From assembly GCA_023663185.1 (NCBI GenBank), contig JAMPHY010000005.1, positions 1 through 64,000 on the forward strand: 64,000 nt of DNA, in the 5' to 3' direction. Below the pieces are notes generated by a model. It searched no databases. It was not told the origin of the DNA and saw nothing but the letters and a program-made list of their open reading frames with translations. This DNA comes from Clostridiales bacterium (GTDB lineage: Bacteria > Bacillota > Clostridia > Lachnospirales > Lachnospiraceae). Below, in pieces: positions 17,101-23,960 of the stretch (positions are counted from its first letter, which is position 1; each line of letters starts with the position of its first letter). A program made the translations under genes and the position numbers.

Positions 17101-19361
17101 TAGCGCAGTTCTCAGGAGAGCAAAGCGATATTAATGATAAATACCAGATGGTATTCATAGGTCTGGACGGACAGAATCTGAATTATGAAGATAAGAGTAC
17201 CGTATATAACGACTCTGGCATGAACGGCAAGGTATACAGCGGCGTGGGCGATATTGCGGACGGTGAGCAGCGTTATGAAGGAATAGACATAACGCCTCAG
17301 AAGAAAAACGCCCTGCTTGACTTTATGCAGGCGGGATATCCTGTTGTTGTCGAAAATGACTTCTTTAATGATAAAACGGCGAAAGATGCGGGCGTAGGCG
17401 ATATCAATACGGAATATATTGACGAGTCATCGCAGATGTATGAATTTTTGAAAATTGCGTTATCAAGCGACGATTACAGATGGTGTCTTTACACTATTTA
17501 CGATTTGCACACTTATAACGTGGAGTTTGCATCACAGATTAATTATTACAGACCGAGGATTGTATTTGATTGGGATAATGCGATAGCCGAATTAAATTAC
17601 AATGATGACCAGCAGGGGCAGATTGTGCAGACAATTTCTGCTGACGTAGAAGGAAAATACCGCGGTTATATTCCGTATAAGGTTACGAACGATATCGGAG
17701 AGTCGTATGGCGGCGGTATAGATACGCATTTTTATCTGGATATGAACCAAGACGGCAGATTTGATGCCTTAGAGGAAATAACCGGTGACAGTATCGCTAT
17801 CGGCGGCGGACTGCTTACAGTGGAATTTGCTACTCCAGAGAGGGGCAGTATTCCGTGGAAATTAGAAATATCCGATGCGGAAAACAGATATCGTAGGGAT
17901 GCTATTACCGGATATTTCAACATAGTTCATGCAACTAAGATGCCTATACGTGTCATACAGATAATAGGCGGAGATTCTGCAGAACTGGATGCAAGCTTTA
18001 ACCTGGAAGCAGCATATGAGTTAATGTCCGACCGGGCTATGCTTGGATATTATCTAAAGAATGCGGAACTGCTGACTAATACGAAATTGGATATATCGAC
18101 CATGACTGTTGGACAGCTTGCAGAGGAAATTAAGTTCAATCCGGAGTATCTTTCCAACGCTGATGTGCTGGTATTGGGATTTGGTCCTGCCTGCAATTTG
18201 AATGTGCCTGTTATCGACTACAGTGTAGAATGGTATGTAAATAAGTACATTTCAGAGGGCAGGGGAGTATTGGTTTCAAGTGCGGCGGCGACGTCAGACA
18301 GAATGCTGCTTACCAAAGAACTTCTGGGGCAGAAGGATACAAAGACTTACAATAGTCTCGGCAGAAATAAGCCGTCGGGTGTAAGCTATTATAAATACGG
18401 TAATTTGGAAGCGGATATGTTCGCTGACTGGGGCTTCTTAACAGCGACGAAGATAAATGACGGTGCGATTTCGCATTATCCGTATGAGGTGGATTCGGGA
18501 GTTTCGCTTAATAAGCAGATAAATATGACAGATTATACATTGGATTTGTCTTCTAACGGCGCTTCGGATACGGTAGCTGACGTAACGGCATGGTACACAT
18601 TAGGCGATTCAGGTCTGTTTGATGAAGATACCAGCTATGGAGTTTCTGCTAAAGATGCGGCAAATAACTACTATATATATAGTAAAGGAAATGTATTTTA
18701 TATAGGTGCAACTAACTATCCTTATGAATTTGACGGCTCTTCCGGAGTTGTGCCTTCGGATAGCGAAGCCGGTGTTACAGACTGCAAGCTTTTTGTCAAT
18801 GCGCTTATGGAAGCCTACAGCGTGGGAATTAAGAATCCTAAGGTAACGATTGTGGCAGGTCTGTCAGACGACGCCGCGGATACCGAAAGCATATGTATTC
18901 CTTATGATGAGGAAATTAAGGACTTAGAGACGGATGAGGGCGTGATAGACAGTAACGGCGTATTAGACGATACCGTAGATGTATACTTCAAAGTAACTGA
19001 GCCTAATCTTGCTTTTACAAAAGAAGTGACGCTTGCTTTCTACTATGAGGATAATGTCAGTGGAACTCCGATAGATGTAGGCGGTAAGGTTGTAAATGCC
19101 ACGCAGTTTACATCTGAGGTATGGACGGTGGAGGAGAACCAGCTTGTATCTGTTCCAATTGCGTCGGGGCGCGATCTCGTACCAGGTAAGGTATATAAGA
19201 TAAAGGCTCCGGTTGTATCGCTTAGGACTGATGAAAACAAAGTTAATGCGGATATTTATATCGTCGTGCAGTCGCATTTCATCAAACTTGGGCAGGATAG
19301 GCATCCTATTGGCAGCGATTCAGTTATATTGAGCAGAGCACAGCTTTTCTTGCTTGAATAA
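14106..19361 (+). CDS. Giant membrane-anchored extracellular protein of the pilus locus (DUF5057-like)
   Basis: 1751 residues. A basic N-terminus and one membrane helix (about 21-43) anchor the protein, with the rest outside. The first outer segment (FIILDIVAGDNGMDYPGTIG) resembles proteins annotated DUF5057 in Clostridia; that label is from memory. Residues about 336-595 are low-complexity Ser/Gly/Glu/Thr/Asp repeats, likely a flexible wall-spanning stalk. The remaining ~1100 residues contain Rossmann-like pieces (ADVLVLGFGPACNLN; YISEGRGVLVSSAAA) and a C-terminal beta domain. There is no LPXTG motif. It starts 30 nt after the PilW-like gene and ends at the locus terminator, so it is probably a pilus-associated surface factor. 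A decayed relative is at 21468-21896. Confidence 0.7.
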   Translation: MNKPKRTRRNYIARPKVSKKLIMSTIASVLVLVITATLIWNAVKISVPVEAERLSGVDQALKDHGSGEAFIILDIVAGDNGMDYPGTIGYLTSGQAPIVKELEALFKDAAAADDEFTIDDDKYNLKIYKGSGDKGRGDEIVKLLEKYGITNDDDFNYEESLTGGNGWIKIHDADESIYQSLKEDIEKGEDNKSNYWGTVVYAKFEEDEDGNGEYMLVSEIGKTETSSLQMFAFESASYYAADGLLLEGYQLKNTEPVTINDETIEDGTYTVDNDTYVYKQDENGNYINCGTIGSIVESRNERKAEIQAYIERYEEAKKRFEEEVLAPWEADNEAWINSGGSESSETQSSGSESSETQSGGSENESGSTVEGSGNESGSTVEADGIEGESTDTPVTVSESTDTSVTVSESTVSDQTRASIIHSGWMKFVADEEALAENLDESLTETTPSSNEEPATTSLGEGEADGDSENSVDDGSKDNETLDEESGSTEGGDSEGTGTTDGEGESDNGGSTGTDTGSTGEDAVPGGDDTGTTDGAGEGEGDNGEGTGTTSTVEDGTDTVEDGTSEDGDGTSEDGDGTSEDGDGTSEGGLKDPGPKPEFKFEESAPEGYNIETGEDEEYEEEYIIVEFEHVSAENDEELLEGLYLPGDGEYEYREVADEEDEGIMLLADGIEVKDGDDQTIDDIPDENTFVYVGQGGTHTITMDNTDTADKVLVYGAPTYFRCYSKDLIKEYALCDNGINIQINVKTAGEVTPDDVAYADLIYIEDFGCISGDEDISSRVMYDIIDRTVNDMLPVIVDYSVSKGGSVEDKNYKGRIYQQLGSILQMTDLDSFFFDMGEDIDEKIENMLMNSGSDEYGVVSYESENWASRNVYVTPTGIFKDRANFNTPFGEDGTESLEGYKEVKAAIDMENRQNGTELDPPSRAMAIQYIINYANGFIGDFRNFTVLELQPATGESNLNTRKDSRDHTIFFWRRPGAAGSGQQLLRSRQLIDIEVETESVAQFSGEQSDINDKYQMVFIGLDGQNLNYEDKSTVYNDSGMNGKVYSGVGDIADGEQRYEGIDITPQKKNALLDFMQAGYPVVVENDFFNDKTAKDAGVGDINTEYIDESSQMYEFLKIALSSDDYRWCLYTIYDLHTYNVEFASQINYYRPRIVFDWDNAIAELNYNDDQQGQIVQTISADVEGKYRGYIPYKVTNDIGESYGGGIDTHFYLDMNQDGRFDALEEITGDSIAIGGGLLTVEFATPERGSIPWKLEISDAENRYRRDAITGYFNIVHATKMPIRVIQIIGGDSAELDASFNLEAAYELMSDRAMLGYYLKNAELLTNTKLDISTMTVGQLAEEIKFNPEYLSNADVLVLGFGPACNLNVPVIDYSVEWYVNKYISEGRGVLVSSAAATSDRMLLTKELLGQKDTKTYNSLGRNKPSGVSYYKYGNLEADMFADWGFLTATKINDGAISHYPYEVDSGVSLNKQINMTDYTLDLSSNGASDTVADVTAWYTLGDSGLFDEDTSYGVSAKDAANNYYIYSKGNVFYIGATNYPYEFDGSSGVVPSDSEAGVTDCKLFVNALMEAYSVGIKNPKVTIVAGLSDDAADTESICIPYDEEIKDLETDEGVIDSNGVLDDTVDVYFKVTEPNLAFTKEVTLAFYYEDNVSGTPIDVGGKVVNATQFTSEVWTVEENQLVSVPIASGRDLVPGKVYKIKAPVVSLRTDENKVNADIYIVVQSHFIKLGQDRHPIGSDSVILSRAQLFLLE
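15123..15182 (+). repeat. Two 30-bp tandem repeats in the stalk region
   Basis: Units 15123-15152 and 15153-15182 differ only at the last bases and encode a 10-residue Gly-Ser-Glu-Thr-Gln unit. A further ~30-bp pair (AGCGAAAGTACAGATACC...) follows near 15295-15345. Units are multiples of three, so slippage would change stalk length and not frame. Confidence 0.85.
15789..15863 (+). repeat. 21-bp tandem repeats encoding GTSEDGD
   Basis: Three perfect copies of GGCACAAGTGAAGACGGCGA plus one base (15789-15809, 15810-15830, 15831-15851) and a partial fourth. They lie in the acidic low-complexity stalk of the giant surface protein. Perfect identity points to recent expansion. Confidence 0.9.
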
Positions 19362-19406
19362 TTGAGCAGAGCAGTTTTTATTTGCTTGATAATATAAGAT
19401 ATTTAA

Positions 19407-19450
19407 AATAAGGGCGTTCACGGAAGATGTGAGTGTCCTTATTTTTATTT
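19407..19450 (+). terminator. Rho-independent terminator of the pilus locus
   Basis: AATAAGG-GCGTTCAC (19407-19421) pairs with GTGAGTGT-CCTTATT (19429-19443) in a 15-bp stem with three G-U pairs and a 7-nt loop, followed by a T-rich run. It ends the transcript of the giant surface protein and, because of the flanking A/T runs, could also act on the converging minus-strand gene. Confidence 0.85.
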
Positions 19451-19456
19451 TTAAAA

Positions 19457-19878
19457 TTAAAGCAATCTTAAAAGCTGTATTAATTCGTGTGGTTTGTCTA
19501 TGCTTGAGGTAGCTTGTCTGGTATCAAACTTTGCAAAGTGATTGCCACGGTAAAATGATAAGAATTCTTCTCCGCTAATATTTGTTCCATCATTTTCTGC
19601 GAAATTTTTACCAAGTTGAGCAATTAGATATGCAGACATGGTATAAGTGTTGGAATCCTTGTCAAATTCACTGACTCGCAAAAGTTTCTTTTTGGTTGTA
19701 TTGCTTACGGTTTCGCCCCTTACTGTTAGTGGCTTTAATGCAATGGTGAAATATCCAAGTAATTGAACATCTTCTGCCGAAACGACAAGATATGTAACAG
19801 ATTGGTTCTTTTTAGTAAATTCTATTGCGCTTTTAATTCACGGATATTGACCGAAAAAAATTTATCATTTTTCGGCAT
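19457..19878 (-). pseudogene. Broken GNAT-family toxin (frameshift plus internal deletion)
   Basis: Read on the minus strand from ATG 19878, the frame MPKNDKFFSVNIRELKA stops after 18 codons. Shifting by one base at the A-run of TTAAAAGC (near 19833) restores a continuous frame reading KSAIEFTKKNQSVTYLVVSA to the C-terminus FDTRQATSSIDKPHELIQLL. The 422-nt length is one base short of whole codons, fitting one lost A. The family is a GNAT acetyltransferase toxin paired with the small upstream antitoxin. In relatives I recall, about 35 more residues lie between SGEE and the FYxxxxF segment; here they are missing. Start overlaps the antitoxin end, the usual coupling. Confidence 0.7.
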
Positions 19879-20071
19879 TCGCTTTCTCCTTTATTTTAAT
19901 TTTTCGTAACTTCATCATTTCTCTTAATTCAGTTTCTCCCTTTATTTCCCTTGCTGATACAGGTATATGATCAGGACGGTTTTTGGCAGATTCTTCAATT
20001 GCATTGACAAACATTTCTACTTGTTCCTTGCCAGAAATGACAAAATTTTTCGTGATGCTTGAAGTCGCCAT
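19865..20071 (-). CDS. Small antitoxin of the GNAT-type toxin-antitoxin pair
   Basis: 68 residues, starting MATSSITKNFVISGKEQVEM, a pattern common to short proteins encoded just upstream of GNAT toxins in Lachnospiraceae (hydrophobic start, then a region rich in Glu and Lys). ATG 20071 is chosen because AAAGGAGG (20087-20080) is ideally placed; a GTG at 20080 lies inside the ribosome binding site. The gene overlaps the damaged toxin by 14 nt. With the toxin broken, this antitoxin is probably a relic that is still translated. Confidence 0.7.
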   Translation of the reverse strand: MATSSITKNFVISGKEQVEMFVNAIEESAKNRPDHIPVSAREIKGETELREMMKLRKIKIKEKANAEK

Positions 20072-20250
20072 GAAACACACCTCCTTTGTTAGTGTATGGC
20101 AAAAATCTGCATATAGATTATATTATGACTTTTTCTTCAATTAATCATGTCTTTCTACTTACGTTTTATTATCTGACGAGAGTTAATGCAATAAAATTTT
20201 TATAAAGTTTTTCAAAAGGTATATCACGCTTAGAGTATTTTGTAAAATTT

Positions 20251-20376
20251 CACGAGAAAAAGTAAAAAAGTGATTGACAAATAAAATCGTATCAATTATG
20301 ATAATCATATCAGGAAAATTCTATGGTTGCGTATTTCGCACATTCAGACAGTTTCTGTCAGATTTTCTTAGAGATT
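20251..20376 (+). repeat. toxN-tail/promoter repeat, copy 1
   Basis: About 125 bp shared with 21877-22002 and 23737-23857. It begins with the last eight codons of the ToxN gene (KSKKVIDK and stop, in frame at 20258-20284), contains a promoter (TTGACA-17-TATGAT), then an inverted repeat around TGCGTATTTCGCA and a small stem GACAG-TTT-CTGTC. No toxN body remains here. It stands in front of the first Rpn-type nuclease gene. Confidence 0.85.
20274..20302 (+). promoter_or_regulatory. Promoter within repeat copy 1
   Basis: Perfect TTGACA (20274-20279), 17-bp spacer, TATGAT (20297-20302). It would transcribe the Rpn-type gene at 20526 through a ~215-nt leader holding the two hairpins. Equivalent promoters lie at 21900-21928 and 23756-23784 in the other copies. 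Confidence 0.65.
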
Positions 20377-20525
20377 ATATGAATATGGCAGGAATGAGAA
20401 GGTGTGCAAAGGTGCGAGTAGATGTACCGCGATGTGCAAGAAATCGGATTTTGTATCTGAAATCTAACTATGTATCTGGATTTTATATCCTTATATCCTG
20501 CCGATAGTAAACGGGAGGATAATAT

Positions 20526-21443
20526 ATGCAGAATGAAAAAGGCGCAAAGGGGAGAAATATTTTTCAGTCAGGCTGGCGGTACTGGCTTGGAAGAATAAGG
20601 GTAAGCAGAAATATAAAGGACAGGGTATTCAGGCTTTTGTTTGATAAAGACAGAGAAGCGCTTCTTGCGCTGTACAATGCCTTGAACGGAACAGATTATC
20701 ATGACGCTTCGGCACTCCGGATAGTTACACTCGAAGGAGCGGTCTATATGGTAATGAAGAATGACCTTGCTTTTATCGTGGCAGGTACGCTGAATTTATA
20801 TGAGCACCAGAGCACATTGAACCCCAATATGCCGGTGAGGTTTTTAATCTATCTGGCGGGTGAATACCAGAAACTTGTTGAAGAGGCGAAAGAAAGTCTC
20901 TATGGCACGAAGCTCATCACCTTGCCTACGCCACAATGCGTTGTCTTTTACAATGGAGAGAAGGGTATACCGGAAGAACAGACGTTGCGCTTGTCAGATG
21001 CTTTTGAAAAAAGAAAATGCGACGCAGGGGTAGAGCTGTCTGTGCGTATGCTCAACATTAATTATGGACATAATAAAGAGCTGATGGAAAAATGTAGAGT
21101 GCTTGGCGAATATGCAGAGTTTGTGGATATATGCAGGCAGTTCGTTGCTAAGGGCGGTAATCGGCAAAAAGCCTTGAATGCAGCCATAGACTACTGCATT
21201 GAACATGATATTTTATCAGAATTTCTAAGGAATAATCGTGCGGAGGTAGTTGGGATGCTTTTGGAAAAATTTGATATCAAAAAATATGAGAACTCGTTGC
21301 GGGAAGAGGGAATAGAACAAGGCATAGACCGTGCCAACCAACTAACGCTTATCCTTCTTGAACAAAACCGCACCGATGATTTGCAGAGCGCCCTAAGAAA
21401 CCCTGAGTATCAGGAGCAGTTATTTAGGGAGTTTAAGCTATAG
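20526..21443 (+). CDS. Rpn-family PD-(D/E)XK nuclease (putative transposase)
   Basis: 305 residues of the recombination-promoting nuclease/putative transposase family. The N-terminal part (NIKDRVFRLLFDKDREALLA) and the core KNDLAFIV...LYEHQSTLNPNMPVR give the Asp and Glu-x-Gln residues of the PD-(D/E)XK fold. E. coli RpnA-type proteins of this family cleave DNA and raise recombination; some relatives are implicated in phage defence. GGGAGG precedes the ATG. The last ~45 codons (from GIEQGIDRANQLTLILLEQN) are nearly identical to those of the 22115 gene although the rest differs, indicating a shared swapped 3' module. Confidence 0.82.
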   Translation: MQNEKGAKGRNIFQSGWRYWLGRIRVSRNIKDRVFRLLFDKDREALLALYNALNGTDYHDASALRIVTLEGAVYMVMKNDLAFIVAGTLNLYEHQSTLNPNMPVRFLIYLAGEYQKLVEEAKESLYGTKLITLPTPQCVVFYNGEKGIPEEQTLRLSDAFEKRKCDAGVELSVRMLNINYGHNKELMEKCRVLGEYAEFVDICRQFVAKGGNRQKALNAAIDYCIEHDILSEFLRNNRAEVVGMLLEKFDIKKYENSLREEGIEQGIDRANQLTLILLEQNRTDDLQSALRNPEYQEQLFREFKL

Positions 21444-21467
21444 CTTCAAAAAACTATAATTGATTTT

Positions 21468-21896
21468 CAGAGTCGCACTCATATCAAGGTTAATGTACAA
21501 ACTGAGTCAGAGGCATATTTCTCCGGCGAACAGAGCGACATTAACAATAAATATCAGATGGTATTTATAGGTCTGGACGGACAGAGCCTGAGCTATCTGA
21601 TTGCGGGCAGGGATAAAGATGTAGTAGGATATGTAAATGAATATATATCGGAAGGCAGAGGTGTGCTTGTGTCTTCGGTGTCGTCGTCGGAACTTGTATC
21701 CGTTCCGGTTGCGTCGGGGCTTGACCTTGTACCCGGTAAGGTCTACAAGATAGAGGCTCCGGTCGTATCGCTTATGAATGAAGGAGATAAGGTTAATGCG
21801 GACATCTATGTGGTCGTACAGTCGAGGTTCTTCAAGCTGGGAGCAGAGAGAACGCCTATCGGTGACGATTCGGTTTCACGAGAAAAAGTAAAAAAG
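21468..21896 (+). pseudogene. Mosaic remnant of a giant pilus-locus surface protein
   Basis: Translation gives three blocks that match the 14106-19361 protein in order: SRTHIKVNVQTESEAYFSGE to IGLDGQSLSY (parent about 985-1035), YVNEYISEGRGVLVSS (about 1375-1392) and LVSVPVASGLDLVPGKVYKI to GDDSV (about 1678-1740). The intervening ~640 residues are missing, and there is no start codon or upstream portion. Codons are diverged from the parent, so this is an old internally deleted paralogue. Its end runs straight into repeat copy 2. Confidence 0.85.
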
Positions 21897-22002
21897 TAAT
21901 TGACAAATAAAATTGTATCAATTATGATAATCATACCAGGGAAATTCTATGGTTGCGTATTACGCACATTCGGACAGTTTCTGTCAGGTTTTCTTAGAGA
22001 TT
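21877..22002 (+). repeat. toxN-tail/promoter repeat, copy 2
   Basis: Same unit as 20251-20376. It retains the toxN terminal codons (GTA instead of GTG for Val), the promoter TTGACA (21900-21905) -17- TATGAT (21923-21928), the palindrome TGCGTATTACGCA and the second hairpin with slight changes. It is joined directly to the mosaic pseudogene and precedes the second Rpn-type gene. Confidence 0.85.
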
Positions 22003-22021
22003 GAGGGATAAAAAGTTCCAA

Positions 22022-22050
22022 TTGATTTAGCCGGATTTAAAGGGTATAAT
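22022..22050 (+). promoter_or_regulatory. Promoter of the second Rpn-type gene
   Basis: TTGATT (22022-22027), 17-bp spacer and perfect TATAAT (22045-22050), about 65 bp before the ATG at 22115. It lies just downstream of repeat copy 2, so two promoters may feed this gene. Confidence 0.65.
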
Positions 22051-22114
22051 AACTTCATAGTCATATACCTTTTTGGAAATTTTTCTGTTTTTATAAATTC
22101 ACAAAGGAGGTTTT

Positions 22115-22954
22115 ATGACTAACATAAACACAGAGATAAAAAATGCAGTAAGCGCAGCCGATGAAGATGCGCAGTATGACGATAAGGCAAAGCGCCTATT
22201 GGGAAACAAGATTATTTTGGCGCATATTTTGGTAAAGACTGTTAATGAGTTTAAGGGTATGAACCCGAAAGATGTGGTATCTTACATAGAAGGCGAGCCT
22301 TTTATAAGCGTGGTTCCGGTAGAACCGGGACTTACTAATATAGATATAGGAAGAAAACTATCCTCCGATGGCTTGGAAAACGGGCAGCGTGTTGTCGGAT
22401 TGAATACGGAAAATGCAGAGATTAATGAAGGACTTATTCGTTTTGACATTATTTTTTATGTGCGCATGAAAGACGGTATTTCACAGGTTATCATCAATGT
22501 TGAAGCGCAAAAGGACGATTTACTTGGTTCTTATCAGTGGAAAGGCGGGCTTGACCTGTTAAATATCGTCCTGATTGGTATAGCGAATGAACTTCCGGAG
22601 CATGATGACAGATATGAGCTGCATCGTTTATTAAATGTACTTTTGTCATTGGAATTGCCAGTCAGCGAGAAATTAGAGATAATGGAAAAAGAGTATAGTA
22701 TTTCGGTAGATGATAGAATAAGAGAGGATGTGAGCGATATGTGTAATTTATCGCAGGGGATTAGAGAAAGAGGCAGAGAAGAAGGGATACTGCAAGGCAT
22801 AGAACAGGGAATAGAACAAGGCATAGAACAAGGCATAGACCGTGCCAACCAACTAACGCTTATCCTTCTTGAACAAAACCGCACCGACGATTTGCAGAAC
22901 GCCCTAAAAAACCCTGAGTATCAGGAGCAGTTGTTTAGGGAGTTTAAGCTATAG
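22115..22954 (+). CDS. Rpn-family PD-(D/E)XK nuclease, probably internally shortened
   Basis: 279 residues. The core RFDIIFYVRMKDGISQVIIN followed by VEAQ supplies the Asp and Glu-x-Gln of the PD-(D/E)XK nuclease fold. Full relatives usually continue with a Tyr/Arg-rich stretch ending in a KKVYSIWIC-like strand; here the sequence goes from YQ straight to WKGGLDLLNIVLIGI, which suggests an in-frame loss of roughly 60 residues and a possibly inactive enzyme. Near the end the GIEQ unit is repeated (IEQGIEQGIEQGIDRANQ), a 12-bp tandem repeat at about 22797-22840. AAAGGAGG precedes the ATG. The 3' end is shared with the 20526 gene. Confidence 0.75.
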   Translation: MTNINTEIKNAVSAADEDAQYDDKAKRLLGNKIILAHILVKTVNEFKGMNPKDVVSYIEGEPFISVVPVEPGLTNIDIGRKLSSDGLENGQRVVGLNTENAEINEGLIRFDIIFYVRMKDGISQVIINVEAQKDDLLGSYQWKGGLDLLNIVLIGIANELPEHDDRYELHRLLNVLLSLELPVSEKLEIMEKEYSISVDDRIREDVSDMCNLSQGIRERGREEGILQGIEQGIEQGIEQGIDRANQLTLILLEQNRTDDLQNALKNPEYQEQLFREFKL

Positions 22955-22987
22955 TTTTTTACTATAGGTTTTTACGGGAAAAAGTAG

Positions 22988-23016
22988 TTGCATAACTTGA
23001 AGTATTGGGCTATACT
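22988..23016 (+). promoter_or_regulatory. Promoter of the type III antitoxin RNA and toxin
   Basis: TTGCAT (22988-22993), 17-bp spacer, TATACT (23011-23016). Transcription would begin near 23023, about 35 nt before the first antitoxin repeat. Confidence 0.65.
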
Positions 23017-23057
23017 AATATCGGACATGAAAATGTCTGAGGTGTTTGATTACACAC

Positions 23058-23177
23058 CTGCCTCGTGGTGCTTCGCAGCCAGTAAAATGCGAGATATAAC
23101 TATCGTGAGTGCTTCGCAGCTTGTAAAATGCGAGATTAACTATCGTGAGTGCTTCGCAGCTTGTAAAATGCGAGATT
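23058..23177 (+). ncRNA. ToxI-like antitoxin RNA, three 40-nt repeats
   Basis: Three tandem 40-nt units (23058-23097 imperfect, 23098-23137 and 23138-23177 identical), each holding GTGCTTCGCAGC, TAAAATGCGAGAT. In type III systems such repeats are cut by the toxin into pseudoknots that bind and block it. Each unit contains AAAATG, an A-rich site like those cut by ToxN/AbiQ, and GCTTCGCAGC with GCGAG segments that can pair. The array lies between a promoter and a terminator directly ahead of a ToxN-like gene, which is the defining arrangement. Known systems have about 2 to 6 repeats of 35-40 nt. Confidence 0.85.
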
Positions 23178-23186
23178 AAAAGTAAT

Positions 23187-23222
23187 CAAAAAAGGGTAGG
23201 CATTATTGCTTGCCCTTTTTTA
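23187..23222 (+). terminator. Terminator between antitoxin RNA and toxN
   Basis: GGGTAGGC (23194-23201) pairs with GCTTGCCC (23208-23215) around a 6-nt loop, preceded by A's and followed by T7. In type III pairs, partial readthrough at this point sets a high RNA-to-toxin ratio. The stem contains two G-U pairs, which fits a leaky terminator. Confidence 0.8.
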
Positions 23223-23241
23223 TGAACAGGAGAGAAAGATT

Positions 23242-23766
23242 ATGAAACTTGATTTCTATTATGTTAGTTCCGATTATTTGGAGTTTCTGAAAGAACGAGA
23301 AAAAGCAGTGCGAGGATTTACATGTATTCCTAATACGGAATATGCCAGCGGGAATACAAAATTTTTCTATGGTACTGTCTTACAAATCAATGATATCAAC
23401 TTTTTTGTACCAGTATCCTCAAAATTACACTATAAGCAAGATGATATGTTGATTAAGGGCAAAGATAAAAAGAGTTCTTACTTAGGAACATTAAGATTTC
23501 GATATATGGTTCCTGTTCCAAGTAATTGTTTAAGCCTGTTAGTTCGTGATGCTTTATCTTCTGTGCAAGGTGAGCGAGTTAGGAAAGAGCTTGCTTTTTG
23601 CCGAAGGAATAGAGATAAGATAGCAAAGCAAGCTAATGTAACTTATGAGCGTGTAGTAAATCGAGTGGAGCCGGGGTTGGTAAGAAATAGCTGCGACTTT
23701 AAGCTTTTAGAGTCCGCTTATATGGAATGGATTGCGGAAAAAAGTAAAAAAGTGATTGACAAATAA
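23242..23766 (+). CDS. ToxN/AbiQ-family endoribonuclease toxin (type III toxin-antitoxin)
   Basis: 174 residues. The start MKLDFYYVSSDYLEFLKERE and the core FFYGTVLQINDINFFVPVSS, then KKSSYLGTLRFRYMVPVP, match the ToxN/AbiQ family of sequence-specific endoribonucleases. Such toxins are freed when phage infection disturbs RNA supply, giving abortive infection. ATG 23242 is chosen for AGGAGA (23228-23233) 8 nt upstream; a longer frame from 23206 starts within the terminator. It sits directly behind the repeat RNA and leaky terminator. Its last eight codons (KSKKVIDK, stop) recur in two other places (20258, 21884) without the rest of the gene. Length is typical, so it appears intact. Confidence 0.88.
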   Translation: MKLDFYYVSSDYLEFLKEREKAVRGFTCIPNTEYASGNTKFFYGTVLQINDINFFVPVSSKLHYKQDDMLIKGKDKKSSYLGTLRFRYMVPVPSNCLSLLVRDALSSVQGERVRKELAFCRRNRDKIAKQANVTYERVVNRVEPGLVRNSCDFKLLESAYMEWIAEKSKKVIDK

Positions 23767-23857
23767 AACTGTATCAATTATGATAATCATATCAGGAAAA
23801 TTCTATGGTTGCGTATTACGCACATTCAGACAGTTTCTGTCAGATTTTCTTAGAGAT
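23737..23857 (+). repeat. toxN-tail/promoter repeat, copy 3 (with intact toxN)
   Basis: The parental context: the unit starts inside the 3' end of toxN, crosses its stop and carries TTGACA (23756-23761) -17- TATGAT (23779-23784), the palindrome TGCGTATTACGCA and the GACAG-TTT-CTGTC stem. The promoter could drive hicA-hicB at 23961. Confidence 0.85.
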
Positions 23858-23960
23858 AGAATGAATAGTGAGTTGCTTGATAAAATAATGAAAATAGCAA
23901 CTAAAAATAGTTGCATATTATTGGGCGAAATGATACATTATAATTAAGGAAGAAATCTTT

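Noticed and set aside
20274-20507. 77-codon frame in repeat copy 1 (and its like at 23756-23947)
   Set aside because: It begins in the -35 box and runs through promoter and hairpins; the repeats' conservation is explained by those elements and the toxN tail, and the frames diverge after the repeat.
23058-23177. CRISPR-like tandem direct repeats
   Set aside because: The 40-nt units are contiguous with no spacers, have a promoter and a terminator, and precede a ToxN-like gene; they are type III antitoxin repeats.
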